Assembly: GCF_002234595.1 (NCBI RefSeq) | Contig: NZ_NMUL01000002.1 | Span: forward strand, 176,585-240,584 | Direction: 5' to 3' | DNA length: 64,000 nt | Origin: Amycolatopsis vastitatis | GTDB taxonomy: Bacteria; Actinomycetota; Actinomycetes; Mycobacteriales; Pseudonocardiaceae | The notes under the pieces: model-generated | Told to the model about the DNA's origin: nothing | What the model saw: only the letters and a program-made list of their open reading frames with translations | Database searches by the model: none | Shown here: piece after piece, positions 1 through 8,550 of the stretch | How the letters are laid out: each line of letters starts with the position of its first letter | How positions within the stretch are numbered: position 1 is the stretch's first letter | Translations under genes and position numbers: made by a program

Positions 1-246
1 CAGCTGCTGGACGAGACCCGCGACAACAACGCGGTGATCGTCGACTCGCTGACGGACCTGGTGGCCACCCAGGTGGACCGTCCGGTGGAGGACCTGCGGT
101 TCGCGATCACGATCGCCAACGAGGTGGCCGACGCGTTGATGAAGCTGGCATTCCGGCAGGAGCCCAGCGGGGACGAGAAGATCGTCGCCGAAGCCAAGTA
201 CGTCGTGAAGGGGTATCTGGCGGCTCGGTTCGGGGAGCAGTCGTAG
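1..246 (+). CDS. TetR/AcrR-type regulator, C-terminal fragment
   Basis: The frame is open from base 1 and ends at TAG 244-246, so only the last 81 residues are present. They are helical and end in a segment (AKYVVKGYLAARFGEQS) that resembles the C-terminal ligand/dimer domain of TetR-family repressors. The DNA-binding half lies outside the window, so the family call rests on the C-terminal style only. Another all-helical regulator is possible. DnaA-box-like sequences begin directly after the stop. Confidence 0.45.
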   Translation, partial: QLLDETRDNNAVIVDSLTDLVATQVDRPVEDLRFAITIANEVADALMKLAFRQEPSGDEKIVAEAKYVVKGYLAARFGEQS

Positions 247-289
247 CTGTCCACAGAAGTTGTCCACAGGTATCCCCAGTTGTGGACAA
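247..289. promoter_or_regulatory. Cluster of three DnaA-box-like 9-mers
   Basis: CTGTCCACA at 247-255, TTGTCCACA at 260-268 and the reverse-oriented TGTGGACAA at 281-289 lie within 43 bp. The second and third match the actinobacterial DnaA-box consensus TTGTCCACA exactly, and the first has one mismatch. They sit between the end of the TetR-like gene and the convergent gene ending at 443. The rest of the gap (290-442) holds no gene I can see. Confidence 0.55.
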
Positions 290-419
290 CTTCGCGCTGA
301 CGCTGCGGAATGGCCGGGACCGTCGGTGGGCGCCGATAGACTGGACGTGGGCACGCCCCCCAGGGCGGGTGGGGGCCGTGTTGTGGTGGTCTCCCCGAGG
401 CCACAGGGCTTGAGCCCAG

Positions 420-440
420 CTGGCCAGCGGAGGCGGCCAG
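420..440. terminator. Short hairpin between convergent genes
   Basis: CTGGCC (420-425) pairs with GGCCAG (435-440) around a 9-base loop just past the stop of the minus-strand gene ending at 443. The 6-bp stem is short and has no T run, so this is a weak terminator candidate. Confidence 0.3.
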
Positions 441-442
441 AG

Positions 443-1627
443 TCAGCCGAAGTTCTGGTGCTCGCCTCGGTACGTCGGGACCGTTCGCTCCACCCGGTCT
501 CCCATCACCAGGTGGTAGTGCGTGAAACGCTCCGCCAGCTCGCCCGCCTTCGCGTGGCGCAACCACACCCGGTCGCCGAGCTTCAGGGTGCGGGCTGCTC
601 GGCCTGTTACCGGGGTCTGGACTTCGCCCGCTCCCTCGAAGCCGAGGAGCTTCAGGCCCGCCGGCAGGTACGGCATCGGCTGGCGGGAAGGGCCTGTCGG
701 GCCCGAGGCGATGTAGCCGCCCGAAAACAGCGTGGCGATGTTGCGGGCCGGGCGGCGGACCACCGGCAATGCGAACAACGCCGCCGGGCGGGGCTTGAAG
801 CGGGTGTAGCCGTCGAACAGGGTTGGTCCGATCAAGCCCGAGCCTGCCGCTATCTCCGTGACCACCGCGTCCGCGCCCGTCGACTCGATGCTTCCCGTGC
901 CGCCGCCGTTCACGAACTCCAGGGGGGTCACCGCCTGGACCGCGCGGATCACCTCGCCGCGGCGGTGGGCCAGCTCGGCCGCCGACCGGCGTTGCATCCA
1001 GCCGACCAGGAGCTGGTTGAACCTGCGGCCCGCCGCGTCGCCGAGGCCGGCGATCTGGCCTTCGTACGCCATCACGCCCACCAGGCGGAAGCCCGGCCGG
1101 GCGACGATCTGGCGGGCGAACGTCGAAGCCTGCTTCGGGGTGAACACCGGTGACCGGCGCGTGCCGACGTGGACTCCCGGCAGGGGGCGCCACGACGCGT
1201 CCAGCTCCAGGCAGACCCGGACCTCCGGGTGGCCGTGGCCGAGGGCGGCGTCCACCAGGTCCAGGTGCTCGGGCGAGTCGACCATGATCGCGATCGCCGC
1301 GCGGGCGGGCTCGGAAGCGGCCAGGCGGCGGAGGGCTTCGTGGTCGGCCGTCGGGTAGGCGACGACGATGTCATCGGTCGTGCCCTGCTCCACGTGCCAG
1401 ATCGCTTCGGCGAGCGAGTAGCACATCAGGCCCTCGAAGCCCGGCATCGCGAGCACGCGCTCCAGCAACGTCCGGCAGCGCACCGACTTGCTGACGACGC
1501 GGATCGGCTTGCCCGCCGCGCGGCGAGCAAGGTCGTCGGCGTTCGCGTCGAAGGCAGCCAAGTCGACGACGGCCAAGGGCGGATCGAGGTCCTTGGTCGC
1601 CAAGTCGTACACCGTCGCACTGGTCAC
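443..1627 (-). CDS. Alanine-racemase-fold amino acid deaminase/D-threonine aldolase-like protein
   Basis: The 394-residue protein has the fold-type III PLP pattern: the N-terminal PPLAVVDLAAFDANADDL segment is followed by the PLP-lysine region IRVVSKSVRC near residue 45, as in D-threonine aldolase and D-serine dehydratase relatives. The start is GTG at 1627. It likely acts on a D-amino or beta-hydroxy amino acid; the substrate cannot be read from sequence. It is divergent from the lactone-oxidase gene at 1715, a pairing often seen in actinobacteria. The family is fairly sure, the reaction is not. Confidence 0.7.
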   Translation of the reverse strand: MTSATVYDLATKDLDPPLAVVDLAAFDANADDLARRAAGKPIRVVSKSVRCRTLLERVLAMPGFEGLMCYSLAEAIWHVEQGTTDDIVVAYPTADHEALRRLAASEPARAAIAIMVDSPEHLDLVDAALGHGHPEVRVCLELDASWRPLPGVHVGTRRSPVFTPKQASTFARQIVARPGFRLVGVMAYEGQIAGLGDAAGRRFNQLLVGWMQRRSAAELAHRRGEVIRAVQAVTPLEFVNGGGTGSIESTGADAVVTEIAAGSGLIGPTLFDGYTRFKPRPAALFALPVVRRPARNIATLFSGGYIASGPTGPSRQPMPYLPAGLKLLGFEGAGEVQTPVTGRAARTLKLGDRVWLRHAKAGELAERFTHYHLVMGDRVERTVPTYRGEHQNFG

Positions 1628-1714
1628 GAGGTCTAAAGTACGACACGAAGGCTTGAAACGCGAATACTATTCACTTACTGTTTCGAGCACTCGACTGACG
1701 AAGGGTGCGCGCGC

Positions 1715-3010
1715 ATGACCCGGTGGACCAACTGGGCGGGCACGGCGTCCGCCTCGCCACAACACGTTCACCAGCCCCGCAGCGCGGCTGAGATCGCGGC
1801 GACCGTCGAAAGCATCGCCGCGGCCGGCCGGACCGTGCGCCCCTGGGGCAGCGGGCACTCCTTCACCGCGATCGCCGTCGCCGACTCCGATGCCCTCGAC
1901 CTGCGGCACTGGACCGGCATCGAGCGCGTCGACGTCGAAACCAGGCAGGTCACCGTGCGCTCGGGCACCACGATCCGGGAGCTCAACGCCGCCCTCGACA
2001 CGCTCGGGCTGGCCATGACCAACCTCGGCGACATCGACGCGCAGACCATCGCCGGCGCGATTTCGACCGGCACCCACGGCACCGGCGCGAAGCTCGGCGG
2101 CATCGCCACCCAGATCGCCGCCCTGGAACTCGTCCTCGCGGACGGCTCGGTCGTCACCTGCTCGGCCGGCGAAAGACCCGACCTCTTCGCCGCCGCCCGT
2201 GTCGGCCTCGGCGCGCTCGGCGTGATCACCACCGTCACGCTCCAGTGCGAGCCGTCGTTCGTGCTGCGCGCGCAGGAGCGGCCGGAGCCGCTGGAGCAGG
2301 TGCTCGAAGGCTTCCACGACTTCGCCGACGAGAACGACCACTTCGAGTTCTACTGGTTCCCCTACGGCAAGAACGCCCTGGTCAAGCGCAACAACCGGAC
2401 CGACACCGCCCAGCCGTTGAGCAAGGTCCGGGAGTTCGTCGACTACCAGATCATGGAGAACGTCGCGTTCGGCGGGCTCTGCCGGACCGGACGGCTGATG
2501 CCGCGGCTCGTGCCGTCGCTCGGCAGCTTCGCCTCCAACGTCCTGAGCGCGCGCGAGTACAGCGACCTCTCCCACCGCGTCTTCGTGACCGCGCGGAACG
2601 TCCGCTTCACCGAGACCGAGTACGCGGTTCCCCGCGAATCAGTGCTCGACGTGCTCGCCGAGCTGCGCGCCCTGGTGCCGAAGCTCAAGGACCCGGTGAT
2701 GTTCCCGGTCGAGGTGCGGGTCGCCGCCGCCGACGACATCTGGCTGTCGACCGCGCAGGGCCGCGACTCCGCCTACATCGCCATCCACCAGTTCGTCGGC
2801 ATGCCGTACCGCGAGTACTTCAGCGCGTTCGAGAAGATCGCCGGCGCCGTCGGCGGCCGCCCGCACTGGGGCAAGATGCACGACCTCGACGCCGGCGTCC
2901 TCCGTTCGCGCTACCCGCACTTCGACGACTTCCTGCGTGTGCGCAAGGAAACCGACCCGAGCGGCGTCTTCGGCAACACCTACCTGGACCGGGTACTCGG
3001 CCCGGCCTAG
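1715..3010 (+). CDS. D-arabinono-1,4-lactone oxidase-type FAD oxidase
   Basis: The 431-residue protein has an N-terminal PCMH-type FAD domain (TVRPWGSGHSFTAIAVAD, and STGTHGTGAKLGG near residue 125) and a C-terminal ALO domain ending with the HWGKMHDLDAG and FLRVRKETDPSGVFGN motifs. The family oxidises aldono-lactones or sugar alcohols using FAD and oxygen. It starts with ATG and shares a divergent promoter region with the PLP-fold gene at 443-1627. The last 4 bp overlap the convergent PRPP-synthase-like gene. It is close to full length for bacterial members. Confidence 0.85.
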   Translation: MTRWTNWAGTASASPQHVHQPRSAAEIAATVESIAAAGRTVRPWGSGHSFTAIAVADSDALDLRHWTGIERVDVETRQVTVRSGTTIRELNAALDTLGLAMTNLGDIDAQTIAGAISTGTHGTGAKLGGIATQIAALELVLADGSVVTCSAGERPDLFAAARVGLGALGVITTVTLQCEPSFVLRAQERPEPLEQVLEGFHDFADENDHFEFYWFPYGKNALVKRNNRTDTAQPLSKVREFVDYQIMENVAFGGLCRTGRLMPRLVPSLGSFASNVLSAREYSDLSHRVFVTARNVRFTETEYAVPRESVLDVLAELRALVPKLKDPVMFPVEVRVAAADDIWLSTAQGRDSAYIAIHQFVGMPYREYFSAFEKIAGAVGGRPHWGKMHDLDAGVLRSRYPHFDDFLRVRKETDPSGVFGNTYLDRVLGPA

Positions 3011-3957
3011 AAGAGCGCCGACACCGATTCGCCGTTGTGGATCCGGCGGATCGCCTCGGCCAAGGCCGGCGCGATCGAAAGGATCTTCAGCTTCTCGGTG
3101 CGCTCCTCTTCGGGCACCGGCACGGTGTTGGTGCAGACGATCTCCAGCACCTCGGGCCGGTCGCCGATCCGCTCGATGGCCTTCGCCGCGAACAGCCCGT
3201 GCGTGCAGGCGACGCGGATCGAACGCGGCTCCAGCTCGGCCAGCCGGTCCAGCAGCTCGAGCACCGTGCTGCCCTTGGCGATCTCGTCGTCGAGCACGAT
3301 CACGTCCCGGCCGGTGACCTCGCCGATCACCGACGTGATCTGGACGCGGTCGTCGGGGAAACGCTCCTTCGCGCCGGCCGCGACCTGGACGCCGAGGAGC
3401 CGCGCGAAGTGCGACGCCTCCTTCGCGTTGCCCAGGTCGGGCGAGACGACGGTGGTGCGCGAGAGGTCGTACTGGCGGAAGTGCTTGGCCAGCTCCTGCA
3501 GTGCGTGCAGGTGGTCGACCGGGACGCTGAAGAAGCCGTGCACCTGCGGGGAGTGCAGGGTCATCGCGAGCACGCGGCTCGCCCCGGCCGTCACCAGCAG
3601 GTCGGCGACCAGCCGGCCGCCGATGGAGATGCGCGGTGCGTCCTTCTTGTCCGAACGCGCGTACGAGTAGTGCGGCATCACGGCGGTGATGCGGGACGCC
3701 GACGCGCCGCGCGCCGCGTCGAGCATGAGCAGCAGCTCGACGAGGTGCTCCTGCACCGGCTTGACCAGCGGCTGGATGATGAAGACGTCCCGCTCGCGGC
3801 AGTTCGCCTGCAGCTGCACCTCGAGGCAGTCGTTGGCGAACCGCTGGATCTCGACCGGCCGCAGCGGCACGCCGAGGTGCTCACAGATCTCTTCGGCCAG
3901 CTCGGGGTGCGCGCTGCCGCTGAAGACGGCGATTTCTCTCGAGGCCTGGGTGATCAC
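3007..3957 (-). CDS. Ribose-phosphate pyrophosphokinase, atypical paralogue
   Basis: 316 residues, the class I PRPP synthase length, with both Rossmann halves (VFSGSAHPELAEEI at the N-terminus, ITAVMPHYSYARSDKK mid-protein). It should make PRPP from ribose-5-phosphate and ATP. The key loops differ from housekeeping enzymes: the PRPP loop reads VLDDEIAKGST instead of the usual VDDMIDTGGT type, and the RQDRK-type catalytic loop is SDKKDAPRIS. This suggests a second, specialised PRPP synthase. The ATG overlaps the stop of the upstream SDR gene by 4 bp, so the two are translationally coupled. Confidence 0.85.
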   Translation of the reverse strand: MITQASREIAVFSGSAHPELAEEICEHLGVPLRPVEIQRFANDCLEVQLQANCRERDVFIIQPLVKPVQEHLVELLLMLDAARGASASRITAVMPHYSYARSDKKDAPRISIGGRLVADLLVTAGASRVLAMTLHSPQVHGFFSVPVDHLHALQELAKHFRQYDLSRTTVVSPDLGNAKEASHFARLLGVQVAAGAKERFPDDRVQITSVIGEVTGRDVIVLDDEIAKGSTVLELLDRLAELEPRSIRVACTHGLFAAKAIERIGDRPEVLEIVCTNTVPVPEEERTEKLKILSIAPALAEAIRRIHNGESVSALF

Positions 3958-4604
3958 AGCGCTGAGATCGCTTCGCCGATCGCGATCTCACCGGAGATCA
4001 GCGTCAGGGTGCGGTGCACCGAAGTGGGCGTCTCGAGCAGGCCGACGAGCACCGCGGCGACGTCGTCGCGCGGGATCGGGCCGCGTCCGGTGTTCTCCGC
4101 CAGCAGGACCAGGCCGGTGCCGGGGTCGTCGGTCAGCTGTCCCGGCCGGAGGATCGTCCAGTCGAGGTCGCGCGCCTTGAGGTCGTCCTCCGCCGCGCGC
4201 TTGGCGCGCAGGTAGTGGCGGAATTCCTCGGTGACGTCGGGGTTCTCCGGGTTGTCGGCGCCGATGGACCCGACCTGGATGTGCCGCCGGACGCCGGCCC
4301 GCTCGGCCGCTTCGGCGAACAGCGCCGCGGCGCCGCGGTCCACAGTGTCCTTGCGGGCGGTACCGCTGCCCGGGCCGGCTCCAGCGGCGAACACCGCGGC
4401 GTCGGCCCCCTTCAGGACCTCGGCGACGGCGTCCACTTCGGAGTTCTCCAGGTCGAGCACGACGGGCTCGGCGCCGGCCGCTTCGAGGTCCACCGCGTGG
4501 GCGGGGTTCCGGATGATGCCGACCGCTTCGTCACCGCGCGCGGCGAGCAGCCGCTCGAGCCGCAGCGCGATCTGACCGTGTCCACCTGCAATGACGACTC
4601 GCAT
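3954..4604 (-). CDS. NAD(P)-binding atypical SDR (YhfK/NmrA-like)
   Basis: 216 residues beginning MRVVIAGGHGQIALRLERLL, a glycine-rich Rossmann NAD(P) motif close to GGxGxI. The LDWTILRPGQLTDDPGTG segment near residue 150 is typical of atypical SDRs. The YxxxK dyad is degenerate, so it may be a redox sensor or non-classical reductase. It is first in a two-gene operon with the PRPP synthase, overlapping by ATGA. Confidence 0.75.
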   Translation of the reverse strand: MRVVIAGGHGQIALRLERLLAARGDEAVGIIRNPAHAVDLEAAGAEPVVLDLENSEVDAVAEVLKGADAAVFAAGAGPGSGTARKDTVDRGAAALFAEAAERAGVRRHIQVGSIGADNPENPDVTEEFRHYLRAKRAAEDDLKARDLDWTILRPGQLTDDPGTGLVLLAENTGRGPIPRDDVAAVLVGLLETPTSVHRTLTLISGEIAIGEAISAL

Positions 4605-4636
4605 GAGCCGACCCTATTACGTCCTGGAAGAGCGCG

Positions 4637-5290
4637 TCAGTCGAGCGACGCGGGCGCCTCGGCGGTGCGGAGCAGGTGGTCGTAGACCAGCTCGTTCACC
4701 AGGCGGGAGACCGGGTCCTCGGCCAGCACGACGCGCTCGGTACGGCCCTCGAGGTCGAGGTCGACGACCGCGTTCGGGTCGGCGGTGACGACGGCGAGGC
4801 CGTACGCGCGGGCGCGCGGCAGGCAGTTGCCGACGTAGTCCTCGGTCAGCACGGCCGGGGACGGGAGGACCATCGCGGCCTCGCCGTAGCGGGCGAACGG
4901 AACCGCGGAGGCCATCGCGGTGCGCCAGTGGCGCGCGACGGCCAGGACGCCGACGATCTCGGCGGCCGGGGCGGGGGCGGTTCCGGCCAGCTCCGGCCAG
5001 GTCCAGGTGTCGACGGTGGCACGGTCGGCCACCGGGCCGGCACCCATCGCGATGCGTTCGGCGTGCACGTCGGTGCGAAGCTTGGCGACCACGCAGACCT
5101 TGCGGCCGAGGATCGTGGTCTCGGGGAGGACGATGCCGTTCCAGCCCAGCTGGGCGGCGGCGGCGCGGGCGAGCTCGTCGACGCTCGCGGGGAGCTCGAT
5201 CGGCGGCACCACGCGGCTCGGCATCGACCGGCTGCGCTTCGCGCCACCGGCGACCGTCGAGCGCTCGGTGTTCTGAGGTGTAGCCGCCAC
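4637..5290 (-). CDS. Conserved hypothetical actinobacterial protein
   Basis: I set the start at GTG 5290 because a strong GAAGGAGG ribosome site lies about 7 bases upstream; this gives 217 residues. The longer frame to 5413 adds only an arginine-rich tail. The protein is mixed alpha/beta, with no signal peptide, membrane segment or recognised motif. An ALTEDYVGNCLPRARAYGLAVV-like stretch suggests a globular domain, but I do not recognise a function. It is divergent from the lyase genes at 5713. Confidence 0.7.
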   Translation of the reverse strand: MAATPQNTERSTVAGGAKRSRSMPSRVVPPIELPASVDELARAAAAQLGWNGIVLPETTILGRKVCVVAKLRTDVHAERIAMGAGPVADRATVDTWTWPELAGTAPAPAAEIVGVLAVARHWRTAMASAVPFARYGEAAMVLPSPAVLTEDYVGNCLPRARAYGLAVVTADPNAVVDLDLEGRTERVVLAEDPVSRLVNELVYDHLLRTAEAPASLD

Positions 5291-5712
5291 GAGTCCGCCT
5301 CCTTCTAACCTGCACCGCTTCGTGACCGGGGGAAACCGGCACCTCACTTGTCTAACAGCGCGGCGGCGCGGAGTCGCCGGGTAGTGCGAGTGGCTGCGAT
5401 CGGCGGCGCCCATCGATCGATGACCGGTCGGTGGGCGGTCATCGGACTTCGGTCGAACGGTGCGGCCAACCGAGTGAGAGCCAGGTGAGTGGCATTACCG
5501 TCCGCCCGCGATCGACTACCCAAGGGAGGGACCGCCAAACCCGGTCCGGCTAGCCCGTTCGGCGCAACCCGGCGAAAATCCACAGTGGACGCGGGGCGCT
5601 GAGCTGCGGTTGTCCGCCGTCACCCACCCGGCGGTGAGCTACACCGCAGCGGTGACGGGCGCCCCCGACTAAAGTTACCCACCAGTCACTTAGTCGCCGC
5701 CGTGGAGGACCG
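5291..5712. promoter_or_regulatory. Divergent intergenic region with inverted repeat before the lyase operon
   Basis: This 422-bp gap separates the hypothetical gene and the lyase genes. No convincing gene is seen in it. GACTAAAGT (5667-5675) is mirrored, with one base lost, by ACTTAGTC (5688-5695), ending 17 bases before the ATG at 5713. A GGAGG ribosome site follows. The repeat is a candidate operator for the lyase operon. Confidence 0.4.
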
Positions 5713-6783
5713 ATGCGCTCCCCGAAGGACTTCTTCGCCCCGCTCGCCCTGGGCGCGCCCGCTCCCGTGCGGGAGATCCCGGTGACGCCGTCCCGGATGA
5801 TCCACTTCTTCGACCCCGGCAACGAGAAGATGGCGGCGAAGGTGCCGGACATCGCCAAGAAGGTCGACGTCCTGCTCGGCAACCTCGAGGACGCCGTCCG
5901 CGCCGACCGCAAGGAGGCCGCGCGCGCCGGGCTCGTCGCGATCGCCAAGGCGAACGACTTCGGGAAGACGCAGCTGTGGACGCGCGTCAACAGCCTGGAC
6001 TCGCCGTGGGTCCTCGACGACCTGATCACCTTGGTCACCGAGATCGGCGACAAGCTCGACGTGATCATGGTGCCGAAGGTCGAGGGCGCGCAGGACATCC
6101 ACTACGTCGACCGGCTGCTGGCCCAGCTCGAAGCGCGGGCGGGGCTGACGAAGCCGTTGCTGGTCCACGCGATCCTCGAGACGGCGAGCGGCGTGGCCAA
6201 TGTGGAGGAGATCGCCGGCGCGAGCCCGCGCATGCAGGGCATCTCGCTCGGCCCGGCCGACCTGGCCGCGAGCCGCCGGATGAAGACGACCCGCGTCGGC
6301 GGCGGGCACCCCGGCTACCTGGTGCGCACCGACCCCGTCGGCGACGACCTGACCGAGGGCCGGACGACGTACCAGCAGGACCTCTGGCACTACACGGTCG
6401 CGCGGATGGTCGACGCGTGCGCGATGCACGGGATCCTGCCGTACTACGGGCCGTTCGGGGACATCCGTGACGTCGTCGCGTGCGAGGACCAGTTCCGCAA
6501 CGCGTTCCTGCTCGGCTGCGTCGGCGCGTGGAGCCTGCACCCGGTGCAGATCGACATCGCGAAGAAGGTGTTCTCGCCTTCGCCGTCCGATGTGGCCTGG
6601 GCGCGCCGGGTGATCGCCGAGATGGGTGACGGCACGGGCGCGGTGATGATCGACGGGAAGATGCAGGACGACGCGTCGGTGAAGCAGTGCCGCGTGGTCG
6701 CCGAACTGGCCGACGCCCTCGCGGCGGACGACCCCGAGCTCGCCGCCGCTTACGACGCCGCCACCAAGGAGGCCCTCGGATGA
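5713..6783 (+). CDS. HpcH/HpaI-family CoA ester lyase (malyl-CoA lyase-like)
   Basis: 356 residues with the CitE/malyl-CoA lyase signature: [16 protein letters not shown] near the N-terminus, [18 protein letters not shown] (Mg-ligand Asp/Glu), a [12 protein letters not shown] strand and [17 protein letters not shown] with the metal-binding Glu. The family cleaves or forms beta-hydroxyacyl-CoA thioesters such as malyl-CoA and beta-methylmalyl-CoA. It is longer than typical CitE (about 290), matching the MCL branch. GGAGG lies upstream of ATG. Its stop overlaps the next lyase gene by 4 bp. The exact thioester is unknown. Confidence 0.8.
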   Translation: MRSPKDFFAPLALGAPAPVREIPVTPSRMIHFFDPGNEKMAAKVPDIAKKVDVLLGNLEDAVRADRKEAARAGLVAIAKANDFGKTQLWTRVNSLDSPWVLDDLITLVTEIGDKLDVIMVPKVEGAQDIHYVDRLLAQLEARAGLTKPLLVHAILETASGVANVEEIAGASPRMQGISLGPADLAASRRMKTTRVGGGHPGYLVRTDPVGDDLTEGRTTYQQDLWHYTVARMVDACAMHGILPYYGPFGDIRDVVACEDQFRNAFLLGCVGAWSLHPVQIDIAKKVFSPSPSDVAWARRVIAEMGDGTGAVMIDGKMQDDASVKQCRVVAELADALAADDPELAAAYDAATKEALG

Positions 6784-7643
6784 CCGAGCTGAAGCCGAGG
6801 CGCTCTGTCCTCTACATGCCCGGCGCGAACGAGCGCGCCCTGGAAAAGGCCAAGACGATCCCCGCGGACGCGCTGATCCTCGACCTCGAGGACGCCGTCG
6901 CACCGGACGCGAAGGAAGCCGCGCGCGAACGTGTCTGCGCGGCGGCTTCGTCCGGTGACTACGGCTCACGGGAAGTGACGATCCGGGTGAACGGCCTGGA
7001 CACCGAATGGCATGACGCCGACCTGCGCGCGGCCGCGTCGGCCGGGCCCGCCGCGGTGGTCGTGCCGAAGGTGAACTCGGCGGCCGAGGTGCACAACATC
7101 GAACGGGCGCTGGAGCTGGGCGGCGCGCCGGACCACACGAAGATCTGGGCGATGGTCGAGACGCCGGTGGCGATGCTGCACGCCGAGGAGATCGCGGCGG
7201 CCTCGGACCGGTTGACCGTGCTGGTCATGGGCACGAACGACCTGGCCAAGGAACTGCACGCGGAGTTCGTCCCCGGCCGCGGCCCGCTGCTCGGCGGGCT
7301 TTCGCTGTGCCTGCTGGCCGCCCGCGCGACCGGCAAGGTCATCCTCGACGGCGTCTACAACGACGTGAAGGACCTCGAGGGGTTCGAAGCCGAGTGCGAG
7401 CAGGGCCGTCAGTACGGCTTCGACGGCAAGACGCTGATCCACCCGGCGCAGGTCGAGCCGTGCAACCGGATCTTCGCGCCGTCCGAAGCGGAGATCGACC
7501 GGTCGCGGCGGATCATCGAGGCCTTCGAGGAAGCGCAGAAGGAAGGCCGGGGCGTGGTCACTGTGGACGGCCGGATGATCGAGAACCTGCACGTCGACAA
7601 CGCGCGCCGGGTGCTCGCGCTGGCCGAGGCCGTCAAGAACTGA
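6780..7643 (+). CDS. HpcH/HpaI aldolase/citrate lyase-family protein
   Basis: I use ATG 6780, overlapping the upstream stop (ATGA), giving 287 residues. [49 protein letters not shown] and [17 protein letters not shown] are the CitE-type CoA lyase motifs with Asp/Glu metal ligands. [20 protein letters not shown] near the C-terminus is standard for the family. It is a paralogue of the preceding gene and surely co-expressed. The pair may act in sequence or form a hetero-oligomer. Confidence 0.85.
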   Translation: MTELKPRRSVLYMPGANERALEKAKTIPADALILDLEDAVAPDAKEAARERVCAAASSGDYGSREVTIRVNGLDTEWHDADLRAAASAGPAAVVVPKVNSAAEVHNIERALELGGAPDHTKIWAMVETPVAMLHAEEIAAASDRLTVLVMGTNDLAKELHAEFVPGRGPLLGGLSLCLLAARATGKVILDGVYNDVKDLEGFEAECEQGRQYGFDGKTLIHPAQVEPCNRIFAPSEAEIDRSRRIIEAFEEAQKEGRGVVTVDGRMIENLHVDNARRVLALAEAVKN

Positions 7644-7646
7644 ACC

Positions 7647-7677
7647 CCGGTGGCCGGGCGGGTCGCCCGGCCACCGG
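7647..7677. terminator. Bidirectional terminator hairpin
   Basis: A perfect 13-bp stem (7647-7659 with 7665-7677) and a 5-base loop lie between the convergent lyase operon and the gene ending at 7684. No long T run, as is usual at high GC. Confidence 0.7.
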
Positions 7678-7683
7678 CGCGGT

Positions 7684-8550
7684 TCACTTCGGCAGCGAGT
7701 CCGTCCACTCGGCACTGACCTCCGCGCCCTGCGGGGCGGAGGACTGGTAGATGGCGCCATCCGCCGTCACGTACATCGACGTGTGGTTGATGCGGCCAGT
7801 CGCGGGATCGACCACCAGGCGGTACTCGCCGGGCAGCTTGAATCCCCGGCCGCCCAGGACGGGGCCGAGGTCCTGGACGCCGGGGTACGCCGCGATCGAG
7901 CGGAAGGCCGTCGCTCGCACGGCCGGCGGCGCGGGCAAGGTCGACACCAGCGAGACCATGGACAGCAGCAGCTCCCGCTCCTGGTCCGCCGCGGTGTACG
8001 GGCCCGCGCTCGTCCGGGCGTTGCTGTGCGCGATCGCGTTGACGAGCCAGTCCCGCAGTGCCGCCGGGTCGGTGGGCAGGGTCCGGAGCTGCTCGAAGGT
8101 CACCTCGGTGGCGGCCAGCCGCAGCGGGAAGACCCCCAGCGGCATGACCCGGCCGGCGGTCTTCGCGCCGCGGAACCACATGTGGCCGTCGGAACTGAAC
8201 CAGTACTCGTAGACCTGCTTGTCCGAGGCGGTCTTGAAGTGCCAGTACTTCCCCGTGCCTGCCGGGGACTGCTCGGCCACGGTGGCCGCCGCCAGCAGGA
8301 CCTGCGTGCCGGTGACGACCGGGGCCACCGCCTGCGGGGGCGGCGAGGCCGGGGTGCCCGGCAGCGTCGCGACCACGACGGCGGCCGCGGCCGCGGCGGC
8401 CACGAGACCGACACCGATGGCGAGCGGGCGGAACCGCTTCCGGCGTGCGCCGAGCATCCGGTTCTGGAGCCGGTGCCGACTGCGGTCGACGACGTCCTGG
8501 GCCGGTTCGTCGGCGATCAGCGCGGCTCGCAGGGTCTGCAGGTCATTCAT
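7684..8550 (-). CDS. CU044_5270-family membrane-anchored protein (sigma-factor partner)
   Basis: 288 residues: a cytoplasmic N-terminus of about 40 residues (MNDLQTLRAALIADEPAQDVV), one transmembrane segment (about 43-65, LAIGVGLVAAAAAAAVVV) and an exported C-terminal domain of about 220 residues. This layout, encoded right after an ECF sigma factor with an 8-bp overlap, matches the actinobacterial CU044_5270 family. Its likely role is sensing or restraining the adjacent sigma factor, but a direct anti-sigma function is only inferred. Confidence 0.7.
   Translation of the reverse strand: MNDLQTLRAALIADEPAQDVVDRSRHRLQNRMLGARRKRFRPLAIGVGLVAAAAAAAVVVATLPGTPASPPPQAVAPVVTGTQVLLAAATVAEQSPAGTGKYWHFKTASDKQVYEYWFSSDGHMWFRGAKTAGRVMPLGVFPLRLAATEVTFEQLRTLPTDPAALRDWLVNAIAHSNARTSAGPYTAADQERELLLSMVSLVSTLPAPPAVRATAFRSIAAYPGVQDLGPVLGGRGFKLPGEYRLVVDPATGRINHTSMYVTADGAIYQSSAPQGAEVSAEWTDSLPK

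Noticed and set aside
260..1153. Long + strand frame opposite the aldolase/racemase gene
   Set aside because: Composition is Arg/Ala-rich shadow of the real minus-strand gene at 443-1627, which has PLP-fold motifs and a good start.
2245..4215. 656-codon + strand frame
   Set aside because: Runs through three real genes in another frame; Arg/Pro-rich with no domain.
5344..5583. 79-codon minus frame in the divergent gap
   Set aside because: No ribosome site, no conserved look; the gap is better read as promoters.
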